Origin: Vibrio casei
GTDB lineage: Bacteria; Pseudomonadota; Gammaproteobacteria; Enterobacterales; Vibrionaceae
NCBI RefSeq assembly: GCF_002218025.2
Contig: NZ_AP018680.1
Span: 2,604,001 to 2,668,000, forward strand
Length of the DNA: 64,000 nt
Direction: 5' to 3'
A program made the position numbers and the translations under genes. This document shows positions 17,434 through 26,634 of the stretch, piece by piece. How positions within the stretch are numbered: position 1 is the first letter of the stretch; the number at the start of each line of letters is the position of its first letter. Below the pieces are notes generated by a model that saw nothing but the letters and a program-made list of their open reading frames with translations, was not told where the DNA came from and did no database searches.

Positions 17434-18324
17434 GTGATGTTTGACTACAAATTATTAGAATCACTCGAACGTATTGGCGCACTGAAAAGCTTTGAAGCGG
17501 CAGCGCAAGAATTGAATATTTCTCAGTCCGCAATTTCACAACGTATTACTCATTTAGAGCAACGCATTGGCTGCATTTTAGTTCGTCGAGGTAAAAGTCT
17601 TTCTTTAACGCCCACGGGCCAAGCCCTTGCTGAACACGTGATCAAAGTCAAACAGCTTGAATTAGATGTCAATCATCTGCTCAATATCAACCAATATGCT
17701 CATCAATTGAAAATTGTGGTTAACGCCGACAGTCTTGCCACTTGGTGGTTTAAGGCAACGGAACACTTCTACCAACAACATAACGTAATGTTCGATATAT
17801 TGATTGAAGATCAAAGCGAAGGCTTAAAGCATCTTGAAGAGGGACTGGCGATGGGCTGTTTGTGTAGCAGTGATAAACCGTTGGCCGGCACCCGTTGTGA
17901 ATATTTAGGCACCATGGAATACCGATTTTATTGCTCGGCCTCATTTCATCAGCGCTATTTCTCAGAAGTGCATTCTCTCGAGGAGCAGCAAGCAAGATTA
18001 ACTAAAGCGCCTGCGGTAATTTTTGGTGCCGATGACAAATTACAAAAACAGCAATTTCAAAAATGGGGTTTTAATGAAAACTTTCCTTATCATATTTGCC
18101 CTTCCAGTGAAGGATTGGCGGATATGATCGTGAATGGTCAAGGTTATGGAATCTTGCCCATCATACAAGCGGCCCCTTTCGCCGATAAACTGATGGATAT
18201 GTTCCCAGAAAGAGAAGGCATACTGGTACCGCTCTATTGGCATTACTGGCAACAAAGCGGCTCGCTGTTAGAGAAACTGTCGAATGTGTTGATCGGATCA
18301 AATGTGCAAAAATTGATTAGATAA
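17434..18324 (+). CDS. argP: LysR-family regulator ArgP (LysG type)
   Basis: A 296-residue LysR-type regulator. The N-terminal winged helix-turn-helix (residues 8-65, SFEAAAQELNISQSAISQRI THLEQ) is followed by an effector-binding domain. The QSAISQRI recognition helix is the ArgP/IciA form, and the divergent argO/lysE exporter supports the call: ArgP activates argO with arginine in E. coli. GTGTG before the ATG is a weak ribosome-binding site. A second Met at codon 2 is an equally likely start. Confidence 0.85.
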   Translation: MMFDYKLLESLERIGALKSFEAAAQELNISQSAISQRITHLEQRIGCILVRRGKSLSLTPTGQALAEHVIKVKQLELDVNHLLNINQYAHQLKIVVNADSLATWWFKATEHFYQQHNVMFDILIEDQSEGLKHLEEGLAMGCLCSSDKPLAGTRCEYLGTMEYRFYCSASFHQRYFSEVHSLEEQQARLTKAPAVIFGADDKLQKQQFQKWGFNENFPYHICPSSEGLADMIVNGQGYGILPIIQAAPFADKLMDMFPEREGILVPLYWHYWQQSGSLLEKLSNVLIGSNVQKLIR

Positions 18325-18360
18325 GAATTTAGCTGAATAAGCAGTACATTAGATATACTA

Positions 18361-18390
18361 AAAAGCCCCGAATTTTCATTCAGGGCTTTA
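18361..18390. terminator. Bidirectional terminator between argP and prlC
   Basis: AAAGCCC...GGGCTTT with an AT-rich loop, flanked by A-rich and T-rich runs; it can end both convergent transcripts. Confidence 0.75.
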
Positions 18391-18418
18391 TGTTTTCATT
18401 TCAAATAAAAAGAATTAT

Positions 18419-20473
18419 TTATCCTTCAATACCAGCATGACGCAACATGGCATCAATTTGTGGTTCACGACCACGGAAGCGCTTGAACAGCTCCATAGGT
18501 TCTTCACTACCACCCATTTCTAGGATGTTATTTAAGAAGCTTTGACCAGTTTCTTTATTGAAAATACCTTCTTCTTCAAAACGTGAGAATGCATCACTAG
18601 AAAGTACTTCCGCCCATAAATAACTGTAGTAACCCGCACTGTAACCACCAGCAAAGATATGGCTAAAGGCATGTGAGAAACGGTTCCATTCTAAACTTGG
18701 CAGTACCGCCACTTTAGCTTTTACTTCTGCTAGCGTTTCCAGCACTTTTGCGCCGACTTCAGGATCGTATTGCGAATGCAGAGTGAAGTCGAATAGACCA
18801 AATTCTAACTGGCGTAGGATAAACATTGCCGATTGGAAGTTCTTCGCCGCAAGCATTTTATCCAGCATTTCTTTTGGTAGCGCTTCACCGGTTTGGTAAT
18901 GACCAGAAATAAACGATAGCGCCTCTTCTTCCCAACACCAGTTTTCTAGGAACTGACTTGGTAGCTCAACTGCATCCCAAGGTACGCCGTTAATGCCCGA
19001 TACCGCTGCCACTTCAACTTGAGTTAGCATGTGGTGAATGCCGTGACCAAATTCATGGAATAAAGTGACGACTTCATCATGTGTAAACAAGGCAGGTTTA
19101 TCACCCACTGGCTTGTTGAAGTTACAGGTCAAATAAGCCACTGGCGATTGAGTTGCACCATCAGCCAGAGTGCGACGTACGCGACACTCATCCATCCAAG
19201 CGCCACCACGTTTGTGTTCACGAGCATATAAATCTAAGTAGAAGCTACCGCGCAATTGACCTTGGCTATCGGTGATTTCAAAGAAACGTACCGACTCATG
19301 CCAAACATCAACGCCAGTTTTTTCAGTCACTGTCATGCCGAAGATGCGATTTAATACTTCAAATAAGCCAGATACCGCTTTCGATTCTGGGAAGTATGGA
19401 CGCAATTCTTCATCGGAAATTTGGAACAGTTTGTGTTTTTGCTTTTCGCTGTAGTAAGCAATGTCCCACAGGTTTAATTCAGTGACGCCACATTCTTGCT
19501 CAGCAAATTGACGTAGTTCCTCAACTTCACGTTCACCTTGAGGCTTGGCTTTGGTGGCCAAGTTATTAAGAAACTCTAAAACTTGCGCTGGCGTTTCTGC
19601 CATTTTGGTGGCTAGCGATTTCTCAGCATAAGAGCTAAAGCCAAGTAGACGGGCGATTTCATGACGAAGTTTTAATTCTTCCGCCATCACTTCAGTGTTA
19701 TCCCACTTACCCGCATTTGGACCGCGATCGGAAGCGCGAGTCACAAAGGCTTCATACATCTCTTGACGGAGTACTTGGTTATCGCAATAGGTCATCACTG
19801 GAATGTAAGATGGCATTTCGAGTGTTAGCAACCAACCGTCCAACTCTTTAGCTTGGGCATTCGCTTTGGCCGCTGCCATTGCCGACTCTGGCATTCCAGC
19901 TAATTCTTTTTCATCGGTAATGTGCTTAGTCCAACCCATAGTCGCATCAAGCACATTATTCGAGAACTTAGAGCCCAGCTCAGATAGGCGCTTGCTGATT
20001 TCGCCATAACGCTTTTGTTGATCGGCAGGTAAACCAATACCCGATAATTCAAAATCTTTTAATGCATCGGTGATCGATTTTTGTTGCGCAGTATTGAGGC
20101 TAGCAAATTCATCACTGGCTTTAAGTGCTTTATACGCTTCATACAGCCCTTTATGTTGCCCAACCCAAGTGCTGTACTCGGACAATAATGGCAAACAAGC
20201 TTCATAGGCTTCACGTAGCTCTTCACTATTTTGAACCGAGTTTAAGTGACTGACCGGTGACCAAAGACGACTTAAACGATCATCGGTTTCCGTTAGTGGT
20301 TCACAAAGACTATCCCACGTTGGTTCTGCTCCACCAGCAAGTACTTTTTCAACTTGAGCGCGGCAATCAGCAATTGCTTGTTCTACCGCAAGTTGTACAT
20401 GTTCTGGTTTAATTTGAGAAAACGGGGGTAAACCATCTTTAGATTCGACGAACGAGAGTAACGGATTAAACAT
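18419..20473 (-). CDS. prlC: Oligopeptidase A (M3 metallopeptidase)
   Basis: A 684-residue cytoplasmic zinc endopeptidase that degrades short peptides, including cleaved signal peptides. The zinc motif HEFGHGIHH (H-E-x-x-H) is intact, followed downstream by the third-ligand region SQFLENWCWE. Its length matches E. coli PrlC (680). ATG 20471-20473 (MFNPLLSFVES) is chosen on homology; AAGGA lies upstream. An upstream reading adds 25 residues encoded inside an ERIC-like repeat and is rejected. That repeat occupies the leader, starting 22 bases above the ATG. Confidence 0.95.
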   Translation of the reverse strand: MFNPLLSFVESKDGLPPFSQIKPEHVQLAVEQAIADCRAQVEKVLAGGAEPTWDSLCEPLTETDDRLSRLWSPVSHLNSVQNSEELREAYEACLPLLSEYSTWVGQHKGLYEAYKALKASDEFASLNTAQQKSITDALKDFELSGIGLPADQQKRYGEISKRLSELGSKFSNNVLDATMGWTKHITDEKELAGMPESAMAAAKANAQAKELDGWLLTLEMPSYIPVMTYCDNQVLRQEMYEAFVTRASDRGPNAGKWDNTEVMAEELKLRHEIARLLGFSSYAEKSLATKMAETPAQVLEFLNNLATKAKPQGEREVEELRQFAEQECGVTELNLWDIAYYSEKQKHKLFQISDEELRPYFPESKAVSGLFEVLNRIFGMTVTEKTGVDVWHESVRFFEITDSQGQLRGSFYLDLYAREHKRGGAWMDECRVRRTLADGATQSPVAYLTCNFNKPVGDKPALFTHDEVVTLFHEFGHGIHHMLTQVEVAAVSGINGVPWDAVELPSQFLENWCWEEEALSFISGHYQTGEALPKEMLDKMLAAKNFQSAMFILRQLEFGLFDFTLHSQYDPEVGAKVLETLAEVKAKVAVLPSLEWNRFSHAFSHIFAGGYSAGYYSYLWAEVLSSDAFSRFEEEGIFNKETGQSFLNNILEMGGSEEPMELFKRFRGREPQIDAMLRHAGIEG

Positions 20474-20494
20474 GAATGCTTTCCTTAATTCGTG

Positions 20495-20622
20495 TATCCC
20501 CTTTGTACTTGAAGTTGCAGCTTTGTTGACGGCGCTCATTCGCCCCAATCACTTAGGCAAGCTAAGCTCATGGGGCCTCATTCACTTGTCGCCTCACTGT
20601 AACTCCAATTACTTTGGGGATA
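20495..20622. repeat. ERIC-like intergenic repeat, 128 bp
   Basis: The ends are imperfect inverted repeats, TATCCCCTTTGTACTTGAAG at the left and, on the opposite strand from the right end, TATCCCCAAAGTAATTGGAG, matching at 20 of the 26 terminal positions. The core pairs GCCCCAATCACTTAGG with CTAAGCTCATGGGGC. Size (ERIC is about 127 bp) and layout fit the enterobacterial repetitive intergenic consensus family. It lies between the prlC start and the rlmJ promoter region. Confidence 0.75.
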
Positions 20623-20792
20623 GTGATTCTTCTATATTTAGAAACTTTTCTTTAGATATAAATGTAGGCTAACTCACTAGATTTCAATGGCGCTGAAAGT
20701 AAAAACTAATTTCCTTTCTGTTTTATCAGGCAAGGCTCAATAATATTCGGTATCATAGACGGTAATATTGACCCAATTTCAAGAGATAAACC

Positions 20793-21629
20793 ATGCTGAG
20801 TTATCGCCATAGTTTTCACGCTGGCAACCATGCCGATGTGGTAAAACACATAGTACAAAGCTTAATTTTGAATGCCTTAAAGCAAAAAGATAAGCCGTTC
20901 GTTTACCATGATACGCATGCTGGTGTAGGCCGCTACGACTTAACTCACGAATGGTCAGAAAAAACCGGTGAATACAAACAAGGTATCGCACGTATTTGGG
21001 GGCAAGATTTACCTGAAGAAGTGACTAGCTACTTAGATTCAATCCAAGTTCTAAATGATAGTGATGAACTTCGTTATTATCCAGGCTCTCCACGCGTAGC
21101 ACGTGCTCACTTACGTAATCAAGACCGCATGGTATTAACGGAACTTCACCCTAGTGATCACCCGCTTTTAGAACAAGAATTTCATCGCGATCGTCAGGTT
21201 AACATTCATCAAAAAGACGGTTTTGAACATTTAAAAGCAACATTACCACCTAAAGAACGTCGTGGTTTAGTGCTCATCGATCCGCCTTATGAATTGGCTC
21301 ACGAATATCAAGATGTGGTGAGAGCCATTGCACAAAGCCATAAACGCTGGGCGACCGGTATTTATGCCATTTGGTATCCTGTGGTTTATCGTCATACGAT
21401 TGATGACATGATTGCCGATCTTAAAAAACTCGATATTCGTAACATTTTGCAAATTGAATTAGGCGTCTCTGCCGATAGTCTTGAGCGTGGTATGACGGCT
21501 TCAGGCATGATAGTAATTAACCCACCGTGGAAATTAGAAAGCCAAATGACCGAAATTTTGCCTATGCTACAACAGGCGATCGCGCCAAGCACTGGCCATC
21601 ATAAAGTTGAGTGGATTGTTCCAGAATAA
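20793..21629 (+). CDS. rlmJ: 23S rRNA m6A2030 methyltransferase RlmJ
   Basis: A 278-residue SAM-dependent methyltransferase acting on A2030 of 23S rRNA. The family N-terminus MLSYRHSFHAGNHADVVKH is present, as is the N6-adenine catalytic motif DPPYE (VLIDPPYE). Its length is close to the E. coli protein (280). AAGAGATAAACC precedes the ATG. It is divergent from prlC, as in E. coli, and is followed by gor on the same strand. Confidence 0.95.
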   Translation: MLSYRHSFHAGNHADVVKHIVQSLILNALKQKDKPFVYHDTHAGVGRYDLTHEWSEKTGEYKQGIARIWGQDLPEEVTSYLDSIQVLNDSDELRYYPGSPRVARAHLRNQDRMVLTELHPSDHPLLEQEFHRDRQVNIHQKDGFEHLKATLPPKERRGLVLIDPPYELAHEYQDVVRAIAQSHKRWATGIYAIWYPVVYRHTIDDMIADLKKLDIRNILQIELGVSADSLERGMTASGMIVINPPWKLESQMTEILPMLQQAIAPSTGHHKVEWIVPE

Positions 21630-21714
21630 GCAGCAATAAATTGAACAAGGGTTGCATAATCCATCTGCCACCCTCATTAAATAAAGACAGACATAACAGG
21701 TTACGGAGAACAGA

Positions 21715-23070
21715 ATGACAACGCATTTTGATTACATTTGTATTGGTGGCGGTAGTGGCGGTATTGCATCGGCTAACCGCGCAGCCATGTACGGCGCAAA
21801 AGTGGCACTGATTGAAGCTCAAGATCTAGGTGGTACTTGTGTCAACGTAGGTTGTGTACCTAAGAAAGTGATGTGGCACGGCGCGCAAGTAGCGGAAGCG
21901 ATTAACCTGTACTCAAAAGATTACGGCTTTGATGTTGAGATAAAAAGCTTTAACTGGGCCAAAATGGTAGAAAACCGTCAAGCCTATATTGGCCGTATTC
22001 ACCAATCTTACGACCGCGTATTAAGCAATAACAAAATCAATGTTATCCGCGGCTTTGCTAAGTTTGTCGATGAGAAAACCGTTGAAGTTAATGGCGAGCA
22101 ATACACGGCTGATCATATTCTGATCGCTGTCGGTGGCCGTCCAACCATTCCAAACATTCCAGGTGCAGAACACGGTATTGATTCAAACGGTTTCTTCGAG
22201 ATTAACGAACAGCCAAAACGTGTTGCAGTGGTTGGTGCAGGTTACATTGCGGTTGAAATTGCTGGCGTACTGAGCGCACTCGGCACAGAAACTCACCTAT
22301 TTGTTCGTAAAGAATCGCCACTACGTAGCTTCGATCCTATGATTGTCGATACTTTAGTTGAAGTGATGAACACCGAAGGCCCTACGCTACACACTAACTC
22401 TGTACCGAAAGAAGTGGTAAAAGAAGCCGACGGTAGCATTACTCTTCACCTAGAAAATGGTGAAAGCCAAAACGTTGATACCCTAATTTGGGCAATTGGT
22501 CGTCATCCAGCAACCGATGCAATTAACTTAGATGTGACTGACGTTGCAACTAACGATCGCGGTTATATCAAAGTGGATGAATACCAAGAAACCAACGTCA
22601 AAGGCATCTACTGTGTTGGTGACATAATGGAAGGCGGGATTGAACTAACGCCTGTAGCCGTTAAAGCCGGTCGTCAATTATCTGAGCGCTTATTTAACGG
22701 TAAAACCGACGCTAAGATGGATTACAACCTAGTGCCAACCGTAGTATTTAGCCACCCACCAATCGGCACCATTGGTTTGACTGAACAGCAAGCGATTGAA
22801 AAATATGGTCAAGATAACGTCAAGATTTATCAATCTGGCTTTACTGCAATGTATACAGCCGTGACACAACATCGTCAACCATGTAAAATGAAGCTCGTTT
22901 GTGCAGATGAAGATGAAAAAGTGGTTGGCTTGCATGGCATCGGATTTACAGTAGACGAAATGATTCAAGGCTTCGCTGTAGCAATGAAAATGGGCGCGAC
23001 CAAAGCAGATTTTGATGCGGTTGTTGCGATTCACCCAACCGGCAGTGAAGAATTCGTTACTATGAGATAG
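21715..23070 (+). CDS. gor: Glutathione-disulfide reductase
   Basis: A 451-residue cytoplasmic flavoenzyme that reduces GSSG with NADPH. Visible are the FAD motif [10 protein letters not shown] (residues 11-20), the redox-active disulfide [13 protein letters not shown] (C42 and C47), the NADPH-binding GAGYIAVE, and the C-terminal HPTGSEE that supplies the catalytic His-Glu. E. coli Gor is 450 residues. The gene is followed by a strong terminator and probably follows rlmJ in one transcript or has its own promoter in the 85-bp gap. Confidence 0.96.
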   Translation: MTTHFDYICIGGGSGGIASANRAAMYGAKVALIEAQDLGGTCVNVGCVPKKVMWHGAQVAEAINLYSKDYGFDVEIKSFNWAKMVENRQAYIGRIHQSYDRVLSNNKINVIRGFAKFVDEKTVEVNGEQYTADHILIAVGGRPTIPNIPGAEHGIDSNGFFEINEQPKRVAVVGAGYIAVEIAGVLSALGTETHLFVRKESPLRSFDPMIVDTLVEVMNTEGPTLHTNSVPKEVVKEADGSITLHLENGESQNVDTLIWAIGRHPATDAINLDVTDVATNDRGYIKVDEYQETNVKGIYCVGDIMEGGIELTPVAVKAGRQLSERLFNGKTDAKMDYNLVPTVVFSHPPIGTIGLTEQQAIEKYGQDNVKIYQSGFTAMYTAVTQHRQPCKMKLVCADEDEKVVGLHGIGFTVDEMIQGFAVAMKMGATKADFDAVVAIHPTGSEEFVTMR

Positions 23071-23140
23071 CACCTATATCAAATTACGCAAGAAAGATTG
23101 TTTCCCATATATCGCGTAATATTTAGGAGCCATAAATTGC

Positions 23141-23175
23141 AAACCCCAAGTAAGGTTTTTTCTTACTTGGGGTTT
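23141..23175 (+). terminator. Terminator of gor
   Basis: A perfect 14-bp stem, AAACCCCAAGTAAG with CTTACTTGGGGTTT, with a seven-base loop and a following T-rich run. Confidence 0.92.
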
Positions 23176-23271
23176 TTCTTTTTCTAGGATTCATACACCA
23201 GGGAAATGATTACGGAAAATAAATCGCAGTTGATGAATGCCACATCCCCAATATGAGATTAATGAATTTAT

Positions 23272-24474
23272 ATGACTCTATTTCCTGCTTACCTTTTTAC
23301 TTATCAAAGCATCAAAAATGCAAGCCGCACTATCGGATTAAGTCTATTGACCTTACTCAGCTTTCAAAGCATGGCTGATACCACCACCATATTGAGTCCT
23401 TCAGATTCAACTGACAGCTCAAGAATAAGTAAAAGCAATCAATCGGATAAAGGGGTTTCTCGGCCTTCTCAAACCTTTCAGAAAACGCCAAAGCGTCAAG
23501 CTACCGAAATGTCATCGGGTGAAAAGCGCAATAAGGAAGTCTGGGATCATATTCTTCCTTTTGGCGGACAAACGGCAATCTATAATGGCTATGACTTACC
23601 TCTACCATTTGGTATCAGCTTTCTTTATTCACATGTAAAGCAGCAACAAAATATCAGTAATATGAAAGTAGGCTATAACGGTAGTGGTTTATCTATTGGT
23701 GGGAATCAAATTAACACCTATATATCGCCTCAAGATATCAATCCAAGCCTGTTTCGATTTAATAACTTTGAAACGGATACTCAAACCCCTCAATTAAAGA
23801 TTGATGCTTGGGTTTTACCCTTCTTAAATGTTTTTGGTACAGTGGGAGCTCTTTCAGGTACAACGGATCTAGGAATGGTACTTGGTGGGGATCAGCTATT
23901 AAATGTGCTAAACAATCATTTTCCTGATTGTCCTTCAAATGAACATATTGAGGCTATAGGACAAAAATGTAGGAATGCAGTAGCAAAAATAAAAAATGTA
24001 GTTGGTGGCGATCATGAATATGATAAAACCATTGATATTCAAGGCTATAGCTATACTTACGGTGCGATGATTGCAGGTGCTACGGGGAACTGGTTCTACA
24101 CCATCCCTATCAGCTACACTCAAACTCACATGAAAAAAGCCAGTGTGAGTGGTGGAACCGTTAATATACAACCTCGTATTGGTTATAATTTTGAATTACT
24201 TCATGGTTACAAACTGTCGCTTTATACAGGGGCAAGTTATATGCAAACCAAGCAAACCATTTCAGGAAGCTACAAACCTGGAGAAACGGCTGTTCCCGAT
24301 CAAAATCAAGCAGATGGCATATCCTTCCAAGTCGCTCAGCAAAATGAAAGCCCTTGGGCTGGCGTTATTGGATTTAACATTAATCTTAATCAATATTTTT
24401 CAGCGGCTTTTGAAAACTCAGGGGTTGCCGGAAATCGTAATCAATATGTCATTATGCTCAACGGGCGATTCTAA
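23272..24474 (+). CDS. Probable outer-membrane beta-barrel protein of unknown function, paralogue 1
   Basis: A 400-residue protein I do not recognise. Residues 1-35 form a signal peptide ending SMA-DT. Residues 36-90 are a Ser/Lys-rich linker. From residue 91 the sequence has alternating hydrophobic strands and ends in NGRF; a C-terminal Phe is the usual outer-membrane barrel insertion signal. It shares long blocks with the gene at 25435-26532, including NGYDLPLPFGISFL, KIDAWVLPFLNVF, NIQPRIGY and LYTGASYM. A variable loop near residues 220-240 holds two cysteines (PDC...QKC) that could form a disulfide in an exposed loop. No strong ribosome-binding site was seen before the ATG. Confidence 0.7.
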   Translation: MTLFPAYLFTYQSIKNASRTIGLSLLTLLSFQSMADTTTILSPSDSTDSSRISKSNQSDKGVSRPSQTFQKTPKRQATEMSSGEKRNKEVWDHILPFGGQTAIYNGYDLPLPFGISFLYSHVKQQQNISNMKVGYNGSGLSIGGNQINTYISPQDINPSLFRFNNFETDTQTPQLKIDAWVLPFLNVFGTVGALSGTTDLGMVLGGDQLLNVLNNHFPDCPSNEHIEAIGQKCRNAVAKIKNVVGGDHEYDKTIDIQGYSYTYGAMIAGATGNWFYTIPISYTQTHMKKASVSGGTVNIQPRIGYNFELLHGYKLSLYTGASYMQTKQTISGSYKPGETAVPDQNQADGISFQVAQQNESPWAGVIGFNINLNQYFSAAFENSGVAGNRNQYVIMLNGRF

Positions 24475-24579
24475 CATAGGATAATATTCTCTTCGTTTTC
24501 CATACAATAGGTTTTTTATGGCTATAATAACGTGCAATGATGACACAGACCTCATACCTATTTAGGATTCAAGCTTGTT

Positions 24580-25221
24580 ATGTTTATATTGCTTTTTTCA
24601 TTGCTCTCCTATTGGAGTGGAACACCAATAACCAGCTTAACGAACCCCGACTATCGAGAATATAATTCACCATACAATTATACTTACTTACAAATTGGTG
24701 CTGGGTTACAACAAGATGGAGAAAATATCGATCTTGGCGGTAGTTATATGCTTAATGATAAGCTAATACTAACGATGCATTATCAGAACCAATTTCTGCA
24801 AGGTGGAGACTTACCTAATGGCCATAATGCTTATGATTCTAAATTCAACCAAAGTGTATTCTCGTTAGGATCCATGTACCGCCTGCCTATCAATACGTCT
24901 TTAGATGTAATCCTGGGCGGCGGCTTCAGTTATGATTGGTATAAAGACCGAAACTCTAGCTCAACCACCGATCAAATTGTCGGGCTCGATTATGATAATA
25001 AAAGTATAGGAATCAATAGTTTTACAGGAGTGCGCTACAGCCTTACTCATAAACTTGAATTAGGCGCAGATATAGGAATGAAATACGCGTATCACCAAGC
25101 TTATCTACAAGCCTCCTCTGAAATAAATTATTACTTCACAGAAAATATCGCTTTAGGCAGCAAAGCAAGCTACGACGACCATGATGGTCATATTGGTTTT
25201 TACATTCGAATTACTCAATAA
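24580..25221 (+). CDS. Probable secreted or outer-membrane beta-barrel protein, unrelated in sequence to its two neighbours
   Basis: A 213-residue protein with a short hydrophobic N-terminus (MFILLFSLLSYWSGTPITS) and a body of alternating polar and hydrophobic residues rich in Tyr, Gly and Asn (YLQIGAGLQQD, VFSLGSMYRLPI, LDVILGGGFSYDWYKDR). This is the pattern of an eight- to ten-stranded outer-membrane barrel such as the OmpW/OmpX class, though I cannot name a family. It ends in YIRITQ rather than Phe. It sits between the two paralogous barrel genes on the same strand. The signal peptide is short and the true start might differ. Confidence 0.6.
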   Translation: MFILLFSLLSYWSGTPITSLTNPDYREYNSPYNYTYLQIGAGLQQDGENIDLGGSYMLNDKLILTMHYQNQFLQGGDLPNGHNAYDSKFNQSVFSLGSMYRLPINTSLDVILGGGFSYDWYKDRNSSSTTDQIVGLDYDNKSIGINSFTGVRYSLTHKLELGADIGMKYAYHQAYLQASSEINYYFTENIALGSKASYDDHDGHIGFYIRITQ

Positions 25222-25434
25222 CCCACCAGTCTCTATTCACTCCGTACAGATATAACGACCGTCAGATTTTAATTATCGTTAACCAGAATATAATAAAATC
25301 CACTATTCTTTTTTAGAAAAATACCATTCGACAATTAAAAACCCAAATATCAATAAATTTTATGTATTTAGCCTGAAAACCTATTAACATTAGGTATATA
25401 TGGATAATAATAGAAATTATACGGATATCCTTCT

Positions 25435-26532
25435 ATGCCTACATTTTTCCACCACTTCACTTTAAGTTCTCGCTTCAGTCTTATTCTTTCAATGACCTTT
25501 ATTGCTGCTGGCATATCTTTACAATCACAAGCCGCTGAATCCCATACAGTTCCAGAGCAGCAGTCAGCATCATCGCTATCTTCCGCTCCAGATCCCTTAA
25601 ACCAAACACACAGTGATAAAGTATGGGATCGAGTGCTACCTTTAGGGGCCCAAGTAGCAATATACAATGGCTACGATTTACCTCTTCCTTTTGGTATCAG
25701 CTTTTTATTTGCTCATGTTGAACAAGATCAACTCCTTAGCAATATGAAAGTGGGCTATGGTGGCCCAGCTAATACAAAAATTGACTTTATTTCATTTGAT
25801 AAATTTCGAACTAAAACCAATACCCCACAAATAAAAATTGATGCTTGGGTACTGCCTTTTTTAAATGTATTTGCAACAGTTGGACGAATTAAAGGCACCA
25901 TCGATATTGAAATGAGCATGCCCAAGGGCAGTGTGGTCACTAGCGATCCTGTGACCAATGCAATCAATAACGGCATTAATGCTTATTGCGCTAAAAACCC
26001 TTTAAAATGCAAAGCTGGAAACGCCCTATTGCCAGATACACCGCCCGATCTATTTAATGGAGAACCTTGGCGACTTAACGCAGAGGCAGAAGTAGAAGGT
26101 TATAATTATACTTTTGGAGCCATGTTAGCAGGTGCAAGCGGCGACTGGTTTTACACCATGCCGATTGCTTACACGCAAACCGATATGAAAAAAACGCATG
26201 TAAGCGGTGGCACACTGAATATCCAACCACGAGTCGGTTATAGCTTCGAACTGAATCATGGTATTGATTTGGCTTTGTATACTGGTGCCAGTTACATGGA
26301 TATTGACCAGACTATTACTGGTGGATTTAACCTAGAAGAAATGACCGCTACCCAAGATTATGATGCACCACATACTATTGCTTTTAGCGTACATCAAGAA
26401 AATGCGGATAAATGGGCGGGAATAATGGGCCTTAACTTAACCGTCAATAAACATTTATCCGCAGCAATGGAATATACGGGAGTTGTGGGCGATCGCCGAC
26501 AATTAATATTGATGGTTAATGGTCGCTTTTAA
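25435..26532 (+). CDS. Probable outer-membrane beta-barrel protein of unknown function, paralogue 2
   Basis: A 365-residue protein, paralogue of the product at 23272-24474. It has a signal peptide with cleavage near residue 33 (SLQSQA-AE), a shorter linker, and the shared core starting WDRVLPLGAQVAIYNGYDLP. The conserved blocks run in the same order to the C-terminal VNGRF. The variable loop again carries a cysteine pair (YCAKNPLKC) though its sequence differs. The pattern of conserved strands and divergent loops is what surface-exposed barrels show after duplication. A possible start is ATG 25435, with CTT/TCCTTCT upstream and no strong Shine-Dalgarno. Confidence 0.72.
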   Translation: MPTFFHHFTLSSRFSLILSMTFIAAGISLQSQAAESHTVPEQQSASSLSSAPDPLNQTHSDKVWDRVLPLGAQVAIYNGYDLPLPFGISFLFAHVEQDQLLSNMKVGYGGPANTKIDFISFDKFRTKTNTPQIKIDAWVLPFLNVFATVGRIKGTIDIEMSMPKGSVVTSDPVTNAINNGINAYCAKNPLKCKAGNALLPDTPPDLFNGEPWRLNAEAEVEGYNYTFGAMLAGASGDWFYTMPIAYTQTDMKKTHVSGGTLNIQPRVGYSFELNHGIDLALYTGASYMDIDQTITGGFNLEEMTATQDYDAPHTIAFSVHQENADKWAGIMGLNLTVNKHLSAAMEYTGVVGDRRQLILMVNGRF

Positions 26533-26560
26533 TTGCAATCCCCTTCACTACCTTTAAATT

Positions 26561-26587
26561 AATAGAGCCCGATAAATGGGCTCTATT
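26561..26587. terminator. Terminator after the second barrel paralogue
   Basis: A perfect 10-bp stem, AATAGAGCCC with GGGCTCTATT, around a seven-base loop, placed between convergent genes. Confidence 0.8.
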
Positions 26588-26634
26588 GCTCGCCTTCATC
26601 ACCAACTAACGGTGATAACACCGGAATACATGCC

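Noticed and set aside
20474..20548. N-terminal extension of PrlC
   Set aside because: The added residues are encoded by the ERIC-like repeat and do not resemble oligopeptidase A.
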